64,000 bases of DNA from Thermoanaerobaculia bacterium. GTDB taxonomy: Bacteria > Acidobacteriota > Thermoanaerobaculia > Gp7-AA8. Within the stretch, counting starts at the first letter, position 1; each line of letters opens with the position of its first letter. Where the stretch lies: contig JADGNY010000013.1 of assembly GCA_017883235.1 (NCBI GenBank), positions 1 to 64,000 on the forward strand, in the 5' to 3' direction. Shown here piece after piece: positions 16,182 through 23,592 of the stretch. The notes under the pieces were generated by a model, which was given only the letters and a program-made list of their open reading frames with translations, was not told the DNA's origin and searched no databases. Both the position numbers and the translations under genes were made by a program.

Positions 16182-17363
16182 TCACCCCCTCCCCTGCGCG
16201 ATCCTTCTGGCCTCAGGTAACGCGCGCAGGCGCAGCATGGCGATGGTGCCGAGGATGGGGCCGGGGGCGAGGACGGCGAAGGCCCAGCGCCAGCCGACGG
16301 CGTGCTCGATCATCGGCATGAGGCTGATTGAGGCGGTGGTGATCAGAAATCCGATACACGTCTGCAGCGTCAGCGCGGTGCCGATGTAGCGCGGGTCGGA
16401 GAGCTCAGTGACGCAGGCGGAGAACTGCGCGGAGTCGGCGACCACCGTGGCACCCCAGATCGCTGCCACCGCGAGCAGCGCGGCGGGCGGGCCGCCGAAG
16501 AGCAAACCGATGGCGATCGAACAGGTGGCGCTGGCGATCATGGCCGCGGAGGCGACGACCGTGCGGCCGAGGCGGTCGGCGTAACGTCCGGCCACGACAC
16601 AGCCGACGGCGCCGCTGCCGATGACCACGAACGATCCGGCCTCGGCCAGCCGCGGGGCCATGCTGGCGCGCAGCATCACCGGAATCCACGTCCACATCGC
16701 GTAGAGCTCCCACATGTGTCCGAAGTAGCCGAAGTTGGCGAGACGGACGGAGCGATTGCGGACGATATCGGCGGCCTGCTTCAGATCGAACGGCTGGTTC
16801 GGCAGCGCGTAGGGTCCGTCGTCGACGAAGGCGACCACGATCAGGCCGCCAAGGGCCGCGAGGATCGAGGCGAAGGCGACGTTGACGCGCCAGTTCTGCG
16901 AGCCGACGGCGTTGATGAGATACGGCGAGGCCTTGCCGAGTGTGAGCGCGCCGACGAGAACGCCGAGGGCCAGGCCGCGGCCTTCACGGAACCAGGTGGC
17001 GATGATCTTCATCCCCGGCGGATAGACGCCGGCCAGGAAGACGCCCGTGGCGAAGCGGAGGGCGATGCCCGTCGTGGCGTCGTGCGCCAGCCAGGCGAAG
17101 AGCGCATTCGTGATCGCTCCCGCCAGCGCCGATGCGGCGAAAAGACGCCGCACGCTGACGACATCCGGCAGGTTAGTCATGGCGCTGATGAGAGTGCCGG
17201 CCACGAAGCCCAGTTGCACGGCCAGGGTGAGCCACGACGTCGTGCCCGCGCTGAGGTGCCACTCGGTGGCGATGCGCGGCGCGACGGCGGATGCGGTGAA
17301 CCAGAGCGACATGCCGAGGAGCTCGGCCAGGCCGGTGAGAGTGAGGGCGCGAGATCGCGTCAT
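16182..17363 (-). CDS. MFS transporter (NarK/cyanate-permease-like)
   Basis: 393 aa with twelve hydrophobic segments expected for the major facilitator superfamily. Start chosen at MTRSRALTLTGLAELLGMSL; the open frame upstream runs through the intergenic inverted repeat and is not coding. Visible features: GMSLWFTASAVAPRI in helix 1, a loop with DVVSVRRLFA, GVYPPGMKIIATWFREGRGL in the helix 4-5 region (the motif resembling W(F)xxxxRG in nitrate/cyanate permeases), and GRYADRLGRTVVAS, the motif-A-like loop of the second half. The substrate is unknown. The last about 41 codons are duplicated at 13015-13137. Upstream lies the repeat at 17406-17531, so it is probably transcribed alone. Confidence 0.88.
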   Translation of the reverse strand: MTRSRALTLTGLAELLGMSLWFTASAVAPRIATEWHLSAGTTSWLTLAVQLGFVAGTLISAMTNLPDVVSVRRLFAASALAGAITNALFAWLAHDATTGIALRFATGVFLAGVYPPGMKIIATWFREGRGLALGVLVGALTLGKASPYLINAVGSQNWRVNVAFASILAALGGLIVVAFVDDGPYALPNQPFDLKQAADIVRNRSVRLANFGYFGHMWELYAMWTWIPVMLRASMAPRLAEAGSFVVIGSGAVGCVVAGRYADRLGRTVVASAAMIASATCSIAIGLLFGGPPAALLAVAAIWGATVVADSAQFSACVTELSDPRYIGTALTLQTCIGFLITTASISLMPMIEHAVGWRWAFAVLAPGPILGTIAMLRLRALPEARRIAQGRG

Positions 17364-17405
17364 TTGGCGAAGCTTACTTCGAAGGCGCGCGCCGAAGGCG
17401 CGAAC

Positions 17406-17531
17406 CGGAGCGCTGGCGTCTCGCCGGCTGGCCCGGAGGCGTCTCGCCTCCGCTCCGCCAGACTCCCAACACTTCCACTGAACACAGCGGCGAGACGCCG
17501 CTGCGCCAGCCGGCGAGACGCCAGCGCTCCG
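17406..17531. repeat. Inverted repeat GGAGCGCTGGCGTCTCGCCG, copy 2
   Basis: Arms at about 17406-17435 and 17500-17531 are reverse complements, with an inner inverted pair around GGAGGCGTCTCGCC and GGCGAGACGCC. Same family as 10911-11038. It fills most of the 179-bp gap between the MFS gene and the receiver-sigma gene. Confidence 0.85.
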
Positions 17532-17542
17532 GGCTCGCTTCG

Positions 17543-18403
17543 CTACGCGGCCATGCGCAGGCGCATTTTCGATTTCGCGCGGATGTACATCGGACCGATC
17601 GAGCCGAGGGGTAGCCCCGTGATCGCGCTCACCTCGTCGTACGCGTAGCCTTTGATGCCGATGAGAATGCAGAGATCGCGCGACTGCTGGCTCAGTGCGG
17701 CCAGCGCCTGGCTGAGGGCGATGTTGTCCTCGGACGATTCGATGCGCGTGTCGGGCATATCCGCGATGGAGTCGCCAGCGACGAAGGTCTCGCGCTGCCG
17801 CTTGGCCGCGCCGATATGGCGCTTGCAGAGGTTGGCGACAGTTCCGATCAGCCACGGCCGGGCCATTCGAATCAGATCGCGCTTTTCGAGAAAGAGGAGC
17901 CACGCCTGCTGCACGACGTCCTCGGCTTCATCGGCGGTGAGACCGTAACGCCGGCGTGGAATCGAGTGGAGGAGATTGCGCAGGCCGAGGTGCAGGCGCT
18001 CGAGATCGAGCGTCTCCTGGTCCGCGGCCATCCTCTCCACTTCGGCCAGCAGGTCGGCGATCGCGGCGACAATCTCCTCCCCATGGGCCGGTTTCCGCAT
18101 CACCATCGTCGAGCCGCGCCGCAGAACTTCGTCTTCCAGCTCCGGCGTGGCGTGGCCCGTGAGCGTGAGAACTCGTGAGCGCGGACTGATACGGCGGATG
18201 CCGTCGAGCAACTCCAGCCCCTCCGCTTCCGTGTGAAGCCGGAGGTCGGCCACGATGACGGAGTAAAAGGTCGCCGTCATCATCGCCTCGGCGCTGAGGC
18301 GGTCGAATGCTCCGGAGCTTTCGATCGCTTCGCACCCGAGCAGGCACCTGAGACCATCTACAATCGTTTCCTCGTCGTCGACTACCAGCACTCGTCCAGC
18401 CAT
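17543..18403 (-). CDS. Receiver domain fused to an ECF-type sigma factor
   Basis: 286 aa. Residues 1-120 are a complete response-regulator receiver: D9-D10, phospho-acceptor D53 (VIVADLRL), T82 and K104-P105. Residues about 130-286 are an ECF sigma factor. Sigma-2 shows LTADEAEDVVQQAWLLFLEK, then ARPWLIGTVANLCKRHIG. Sigma-4 shows LAALSQQSRDLCILIG, then YAYDEVSAITGLPLGSI. A phosphorylation-gated sigma factor is the obvious reading. PhyR-type regulators have the opposite order (sigma-like part N-terminal, receiver C-terminal) and a non-functional sigma part; here the sigma regions look canonical. It lies 79 bp downstream of a CheY-like gene and a hybrid kinase on the same strand, its likely phosphodonors. 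Confidence 0.9.
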   Translation of the reverse strand: MAGRVLVVDDEETIVDGLRCLLGCEAIESSGAFDRLSAEAMMTATFYSVIVADLRLHTEAEGLELLDGIRRISPRSRVLTLTGHATPELEDEVLRRGSTMVMRKPAHGEEIVAAIADLLAEVERMAADQETLDLERLHLGLRNLLHSIPRRRYGLTADEAEDVVQQAWLLFLEKRDLIRMARPWLIGTVANLCKRHIGAAKRQRETFVAGDSIADMPDTRIESSEDNIALSQALAALSQQSRDLCILIGIKGYAYDEVSAITGLPLGSIGPMYIRAKSKMRLRMAA

Positions 18404-18482
18404 CCTCGTTCTCCCGGAGGGGACTAAGAGCAGTGAACGTGCCGACCACTATGATTTCAGTAAAGCATTGACCAGTAGTCGT

Positions 18483-18902
18483 TTACGCCAGATCGCACCC
18501 TTCGGGGCATCGTCCCGAATCTGGAAGTTGTCTGGGATCCGGACAGTTCGACTGCGCCGCGAAGCACGCCTCCACCGTTGTCAGCAATTCGCGGTAGTCG
18601 AACGGTTTGGCCACGACGGCAAACGTACCGAAGTCACGATCGGACGACAGGCGCGAATAGCCGCTGAGAAGAATGACGCGGCTCAGAACCTTCGGTCTGG
18701 TCAGCTTCCAGTAGTCGATGAGACGCGCTCCGTCGAAAATCGGCATCTTCATGTCCAACAGGATGACCTGATAGTCCTTCTTCAGCTCGACGGCGTCGAT
18801 CCCGTCGCGCATCAGATCGACTTCGAATCCCGAGGTCTCGAGAAGCGCCTCGAGCAGCTCGCGGATGTGATCGTCGTCGTCGATGACCAGCGCGCGTTTC
18901 AT
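18483..18902 (-). CDS. Single-domain CheY-like response regulator
   Basis: 139 aa, one receiver domain: D8-D9-D10, phospho-acceptor D50 (VILLDMKMP), S80 and K99-P100, followed by a short cysteine-containing tail (CPDPRQLPDSGRCPEGC). No output domain. Its ATG overlaps the stop of the upstream hybrid kinase gene by 4 bp (ATGA), so it is translationally coupled to it and probably receives or shuttles phosphate, perhaps onward to the receiver-sigma protein encoded downstream (inference). Confidence 0.9.
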   Translation of the reverse strand: MKRALVIDDDDHIRELLEALLETSGFEVDLMRDGIDAVELKKDYQVILLDMKMPIFDGARLIDYWKLTRPKVLSRVILLSGYSRLSSDRDFGTFAVVAKPFDYRELLTTVEACFAAQSNCPDPRQLPDSGRCPEGCDLA

Positions 18903-20887
18903 ACCTTACGTCCCGCCTCGAGCTCCACCATCTTTTCGAGCAGATGGGTGATCTCGAATGGCTTCTGCAGAAATCGCGTCCGGGGATCGTTGAGACGATC
19001 GTGGAGGATCCGCCGGTCGCCGTGGCCGGTGGCGAAAATGACGGCAAGGTTCGGGTCCAGCTCGCGAATGCGCGCGTAGACCTCGCCGCCGTCCATGTCC
19101 GGAAGGCCGAAGTCGAGAAGCACGAAGTCAGGACGAAAGCGGGAGATGGCCTCCGCGGCCAGGAGCCCGGAGGTGATCGCTTCGACCTCGATTCCGTCCT
19201 GCGTGAGCAGCGCGGCGATGCCATCGGCGATCGCCGTCTCGTCGTCGATGATCAGCAGTCTTCCCGCGGCCGGTTTCCGGGCGGGAGCGGAGGCCGGCGC
19301 GTTGTCTGTTTCCGGCGGCGCGGCTTTCGGAAGGAAGAGATGGAACGTACTGCCACGGCCGGCCTCGCTCTCGGCGAAAAGATAGCCGCCATGCTGGGTC
19401 AGCATCTGACGGGCAACGGCCAGACCGAGGCCGGTACCTCCGCTCTGTCTGGTGGTGTACAGCGGCTCGAAGATGCGATCCATGACCTCGGGCGACATTC
19501 CGTGGCCGGTGTCGCTGATCGAGATCTGGACGAAGCGATCGGGATGCGAAAAGACGCCGAAGGAGAATTTCGCATCCGCCTGGAGCTCGTTTGCCGCGAT
19601 GGTCAAGGTTCCGCCGTCAGGCATGGCATCGCGGGCGTTGGCCACCAGGTTGGAGAGCACTTGCGAGAGCTGACTCCGGTCGGCGATGACATACAGACCA
19701 CGCTCGGGAATCGTCGAAACCACGTCAACCATGTTTCCGACCACGGCCTCCACCTCGGGAAAAAAGCTCTCCCACCATTCGCCGAGATTGACCGTGGCCG
19801 TGACCGGAACGTGAGGTTGTGAGAAGCGAAGGATGTCCAGCACGATGCGCCGGCCGCGTTGAATGGAGTTGTTGATGTGCCAGGCGCCCTTGGAAATGAT
19901 TTCCGGCGTGGCGTCGGGACGTTGCATCAGCTCCGCGAACGGTTGCATGCCCATGAGAACGTTGTTGAACTCGTGAGCCACCGTAGCCGCCAGGCGGCCG
20001 AGGCCACCGAGCCGGTTGGCTTGTACCAGTTGCGCCTCGAGTAGTTTTCGCTCCGTGATATCGCGGGCATTGATCACCACGGCCGTGGTCCGGCCTCGCT
20101 CGACCAGATTCGTGGCCACCACCTCAAAAGACCGCCAAGTGCCATCCTGATGGCGGGCCCGCAGCTCGATGGTCTGGACCGCGGCGGGATCGGCGAGCTG
20201 GCAGGCAAGAAACGCTACCGTGACGGCGGCATCATCGGGATGAATGAGATCCAGGCTGTCAATGCCGGCTAAGGCTTTTCGCGTATACCCGAGCACGCGC
20301 TCGACGGAAGGGCTTCCGTAGCGAATGTGACCATCCCGCCCGACGATGGCGATGATGTCGGACGCATTTTCGATGATGGAACGGAAGTAGTCCTCGCTGC
20401 GGCGCACCTCCTGGAAGGTCTCCTCGCGATCCGTCACATCACGCGCCACGCCGAGGACGAAGGGGGTCGATTCATGATTCGTTTCCAACGTATTGTGGTA
20501 CTCCCAGATGAGGCATCGGCCGCCGGGCGTAACGATTTTCATCAGGCCGACAGCCGCGCCATCGCGGATCAGCGTCTGCATGTAGTCGTCGAAGCCGGCA
20601 CCGTCATCGACGGGCATCAGATCGCGGATGGTCATCTTGCAGAGCTCATCCGCCGAGAACCCCAGGGCCTGGCAGGCGGCGACGTTGACGGAGAGGATGC
20701 GTCCCTCGACATCGTGCGTGCAGACCATGTCGCCGGACTCGGCGGCAATCCGGGAGGATTCCCTCAACTCGGGACGATACCCCGCGCCCTCGAAGGGAAC
20801 GGGCATCTCATTCAACTGATTTTCCACCTTCGTCGTTGCGGCAAATCGCACGGGTGTGCTCCCTCGATCGGATTGCGCGGGCTGCAT
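18899..20887 (-). CDS. PAS-PAS hybrid histidine kinase
   Basis: 662 aa, no membrane segment, so cytoplasmic. Order: PAS 1 about residues 45-160 (MVCTHDVEGRILSVNVAAC), PAS 2 about 165-280 (IIAIVGRDGHIRYGSPSVER), HisKA with H305 (VAHEFNNVLMGM, the HEFNN class), HATPase_c about 370-510 (N box LSNLVANARDAM, G1 DTGHGMS, G2 GTGLGLAVARQM), and a C-terminal receiver with D592 (VLLDFGLPDMDG). Phosphorelay from H305 to D592 is expected. PAS ligands are unknown. First gene of a minus-strand cluster with the CheY-like and receiver-sigma genes; divergent from the TonB operon. Confidence 0.93.
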   Translation of the reverse strand: MQPAQSDRGSTPVRFAATTKVENQLNEMPVPFEGAGYRPELRESSRIAAESGDMVCTHDVEGRILSVNVAACQALGFSADELCKMTIRDLMPVDDGAGFDDYMQTLIRDGAAVGLMKIVTPGGRCLIWEYHNTLETNHESTPFVLGVARDVTDREETFQEVRRSEDYFRSIIENASDIIAIVGRDGHIRYGSPSVERVLGYTRKALAGIDSLDLIHPDDAAVTVAFLACQLADPAAVQTIELRARHQDGTWRSFEVVATNLVERGRTTAVVINARDITERKLLEAQLVQANRLGGLGRLAATVAHEFNNVLMGMQPFAELMQRPDATPEIISKGAWHINNSIQRGRRIVLDILRFSQPHVPVTATVNLGEWWESFFPEVEAVVGNMVDVVSTIPERGLYVIADRSQLSQVLSNLVANARDAMPDGGTLTIAANELQADAKFSFGVFSHPDRFVQISISDTGHGMSPEVMDRIFEPLYTTRQSGGTGLGLAVARQMLTQHGGYLFAESEAGRGSTFHLFLPKAAPPETDNAPASAPARKPAAGRLLIIDDETAIADGIAALLTQDGIEVEAITSGLLAAEAISRFRPDFVLLDFGLPDMDGGEVYARIRELDPNLAVIFATGHGDRRILHDRLNDPRTRFLQKPFEITHLLEKMVELEAGRKV

Positions 20888-20956
20888 TCACCGGCGCTGT
20901 GTAGGAGTGCGTCCGCGCGGCTCAAAAAATACAGACCTTGACCGGCATCGCCCGGA

Positions 20957-20985
20957 ACGCCTCAATTCCGTGAGGCGTATTTTTT
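20957..20985 (+). terminator. Rho-independent-type hairpin upstream of the TonB operon
   Basis: A perfect 8-bp stem, ACGCCTCA/TGAGGCGT, with a six-base loop, followed by ATTTTTT on the plus strand. It sits between two divergently transcribed operons, about 65 bp before the TonB receptor start. With no upstream plus-strand gene to terminate, it may be an attenuator in the leader or may block stray transcription. Not diagnostic without knowing the promoter. Confidence 0.6.
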
Positions 20986-21049
20986 CGGACCGCTCAGCGC
21001 ACCTACGTTATGGACCCACGCCCAGCGCGGGGAAATAGAGGATGTGCCT

Positions 21050-23032
21050 ATGATCCACCCCAGAAGATTCTTCGATCGACTCTCATTGTGTCGTCCGACC
21101 GATACGGGGAGAACGATCAGGACCTTCATTGCTCTGTCGCTGGCGCTTGCCGGCGGGGTACTTCAAGGACAGGAGAAGCGCGATCTCAGTTCGCTCAGCG
21201 TCGACGACCTGATGAACGTCGAGGTAACGTCGGTGTCGCGAAAAGCGCAGAAACTGTCCGACAGCGCCGCGGCCGTGTTCGTCATCACCCAGGAGGACAT
21301 CCGCCGGTCTGGGGCAACCTCCATCCCGGAGATCCTGCGCATGGTGCCCGGGCTGGACGTGGCTCGAATCAACGGAAATACCTGGGCGATCTCCGCACGC
21401 GGCTTCAATGGCCAGTTCGCGAACAAGCTCCTGGTCATGATCGACGGCCGGAGCATCTACACGCCGCTCTTCTCCGGCGTTTACTGGGATGTCGCGGACA
21501 CGTTGCTCGAGGACATTGATCGCATTGAAGTGATCCGAGGTCCGGGCGGCACCCTCTGGGGTGCGAACGCCGTCAACGGCATCATCAACATCATCACCAA
21601 GCACTCCATCGAAACGCAAGGCACGCTCGTATCCGCGGGGGCCGACACGGCGGATGGATCTTCAGGCGAAGCACGCTACGGTGGAACGATCGGCCGCAAC
21701 GGGTCGTACCGCCTCTTCGGGAAATCGTCCGACCGCGCCGCTTCGGTGGAAGGAGCGAATCCGACCCACGACGCCTCGACGCTTGGACGGGCCGGCTTTC
21801 GCGCCGATTGGACCTCCAGAAAAGGGGACAGCCTGACGGCCCAGGGCGACATCTATCGAGGCACGTCGGCCAAGATTGGCCCGATCGATCCGGCCGCTCC
21901 CTTGGCCGTTCTTGGTGCCCTCGACCATGTCGCGGCAGAAGACCTTCAGTTTCGTTGGACGGCCGTTCAATCCAGCAGATCAGACACCAAATTGCAGGCG
22001 TCCTATGAGTACTCGGCCCGATCGCAGCCCATGCAGGCCCGTGGCACGCTCGACGTCGACTTTCAGCAGCATCTGAAGATCGGCGATCGGAACGACAGCG
22101 TGTGGGGCGCCGCATACCGGAACGTCAATGATCGCGTCGGCGGCATCGGACTGGCGCTCGTTCGCGATTCGGCCGTATCGAGCCTCGTAAGCGCCTTCAT
22201 TCAGGATGAGATTCAGGTGACCCATCGCTTCCACATTACCGCCGGAACCAAGGTCGAGTATGCCTCAGCCTCGCACTTGCAGTTGCAGCCGACTCTGCGC
22301 CTTCTGTTCAAGGCCAGCGAGCGGCAGACGATCTGGGCGGCGGCCACAAGTGCGGTCAGAACACCGTCCGAGTTGGAGATCGATGGGCGGATCATTGTGG
22401 CCGCCTTTCCCGATGGCAGAGGAGGTACCGGGCTCGAGGTCGTCACCGGCAACCCCGCAATCAAGCCGGAGCGCGTCGAGTCGTTCGAAGCCGGCTACCG
22501 ATGGCAGGGCTCATCCGCGATCTCGCTCGACGCGACCGCGTTTCACAACCGGATGCGCCATCTCATCGGAACCGAAAACGATCAGCCGTTTCTCGACGCC
22601 TCGGGACAAACGATCGTTCCAATCACGTTCCTGAACAGCGTCAACGGGAATGCGAATGGCGCGGAGCTGCTCCTTACAGATTCCGTCGCTGCTAACTGGA
22701 ACGTCGCGCTCGGCTACTCCTTCTTTCACTCCGGCGCGACACTCGGCGACGTCTCGAGCCCCCGCCATCAACTACAACTGCGCTCCTCCCTACAGCTTCC
22801 GCAACAGCTCGAGCTGGACTGGTCGGCGTATTCCGTCGACAGACTTGGCAGCGACGTTCCCGCCTATGTCCGGTTCGATGGGCGATTCTCGTGGCATCCG
22901 TCAAGGCGATGGGAATTCGCCATTTCCGGCCAGAACCTCCTGCATGCCAGTCACACGGAATTCGCCGCCTTCACCGGGGCGTCGACTCCGGTTCAACGAA
23001 CCGTGAACGGAAAGGTGACATGGCGGTTCTAA
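21050..23032 (+). CDS. TonB-dependent outer-membrane receptor
   Basis: 660 aa from the ATG of MIHPRRFFDRL, with AGAGGA about 8 bases upstream; a GTG two codons earlier is possible. A signal sequence (IRTFIALSLALAGGVLQGQ) is followed by a plug domain: VFVITQEDIRRSGATSIPEI, then MVPGLDVARI, SARGFNG, VMIDGRSIY, and IEVIRGPGGTLWGANAVNGI with IINIITK. The rest is alternating beta strands of the barrel ending VNGKVTWRF, with the terminal aromatic residue typical of outer-membrane insertion. It is somewhat short but complete. Substrate unknown. First gene of an operon with YfiR and sensor kinases, so a signal-transducing role is likely. The next gene starts inside its end (13-bp overlap). Confidence 0.92.
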   Translation: MIHPRRFFDRLSLCRPTDTGRTIRTFIALSLALAGGVLQGQEKRDLSSLSVDDLMNVEVTSVSRKAQKLSDSAAAVFVITQEDIRRSGATSIPEILRMVPGLDVARINGNTWAISARGFNGQFANKLLVMIDGRSIYTPLFSGVYWDVADTLLEDIDRIEVIRGPGGTLWGANAVNGIINIITKHSIETQGTLVSAGADTADGSSGEARYGGTIGRNGSYRLFGKSSDRAASVEGANPTHDASTLGRAGFRADWTSRKGDSLTAQGDIYRGTSAKIGPIDPAAPLAVLGALDHVAAEDLQFRWTAVQSSRSDTKLQASYEYSARSQPMQARGTLDVDFQQHLKIGDRNDSVWGAAYRNVNDRVGGIGLALVRDSAVSSLVSAFIQDEIQVTHRFHITAGTKVEYASASHLQLQPTLRLLFKASERQTIWAAATSAVRTPSELEIDGRIIVAAFPDGRGGTGLEVVTGNPAIKPERVESFEAGYRWQGSSAISLDATAFHNRMRHLIGTENDQPFLDASGQTIVPITFLNSVNGNANGAELLLTDSVAANWNVALGYSFFHSGATLGDVSSPRHQLQLRSSLQLPQQLELDWSAYSVDRLGSDVPAYVRFDGRFSWHPSRRWEFAISGQNLLHASHTEFAAFTGASTPVQRTVNGKVTWRF

Positions 23033-23592
23033 CCACAAAGCGGCTGGTCCGCTGTCCGCTCGTCTTCTTCGTCGTGGTGACGGCATGCTTGTCAGCGAAG
23101 AACGCACAGGCGCAGAGCGAGCCTGACGAATACCAGGTGAAAGCCGCGTACCTCCTGAATTTTGCCCGATTTGTCGAATGGCCTTCGGACGTCCTCCCCG
23201 CGTCTTCGCCGTTGACCATTGTGATCGTGGGCGATGATCCATTCGGAGGCACGCTGGATCAACTGCTTCACGGAAAATCAGCAAACGGTCACCCCATTCA
23301 TCTCCGGTATCTGCGCTGGAACGACTCCCTGGCGCAATACCAGATCGTTTTCATCAGCACCTCTGAGGAGTGGCATCTCCCGGAGATCCTCCGGAATCTC
23401 GGGTCTCACAGCGTACTGACAGTCAGCGACATCGACCGCTTTTCTCTCCGAGGCGGCGTCATCGAGTTTCGCATGGTTGGAAACCGGGTGCGCTTCGACA
23501 TCAACAGAACGCCCGCCCTCGCGGGCCAGCTCAATATCAGCTCGAAGCTGCTCAGCGTGGCGCGGGCGGTCCATGAGGACACCACACGATGA
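23020..23592 (+). CDS. YfiR-family (DUF4154) periplasmic protein
   Basis: 190 aa. Start at MAVLTTKRLVRC with GGAAAGG just upstream, overlapping the receptor gene by 13 bp. A signal peptide ends about NAQAQ. The DUF4154 core follows: YQVKAAYLLNFARFVEWP, then LTIVIVGDDPFGGTLDQLL, then IHLRYLRW, IVFISTSEEWHLPEIL, VLTVSDID, and VIEFRMVGNRVRFDIN. In the YfiBNR system, YfiR is a periplasmic repressor of YfiN through its CHASE8 domain. The gene that follows encodes a CHASE8 protein, but with a histidine-kinase output, so YfiR probably controls that kinase here (inference). Confidence 0.92.
   Translation: MAVLTTKRLVRCPLVFFVVVTACLSAKNAQAQSEPDEYQVKAAYLLNFARFVEWPSDVLPASSPLTIVIVGDDPFGGTLDQLLHGKSANGHPIHLRYLRWNDSLAQYQIVFISTSEEWHLPEILRNLGSHSVLTVSDIDRFSLRGGVIEFRMVGNRVRFDINRTPALAGQLNISSKLLSVARAVHEDTTR

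Noticed and set aside
17364-17903. N-terminal extension of the MFS protein
   Set aside because: The reading passes through the intergenic inverted repeat and the receiver-sigma gene; the first membrane helix begins right after the ATG at 17363.
21050-23592. YfiBNR biofilm module controlling c-di-GMP
   Set aside because: YfiR and CHASE8 are present, but there is no GGDEF or EAL domain and no OmpA-like YfiB. The output is histidine-kinase phosphotransfer.
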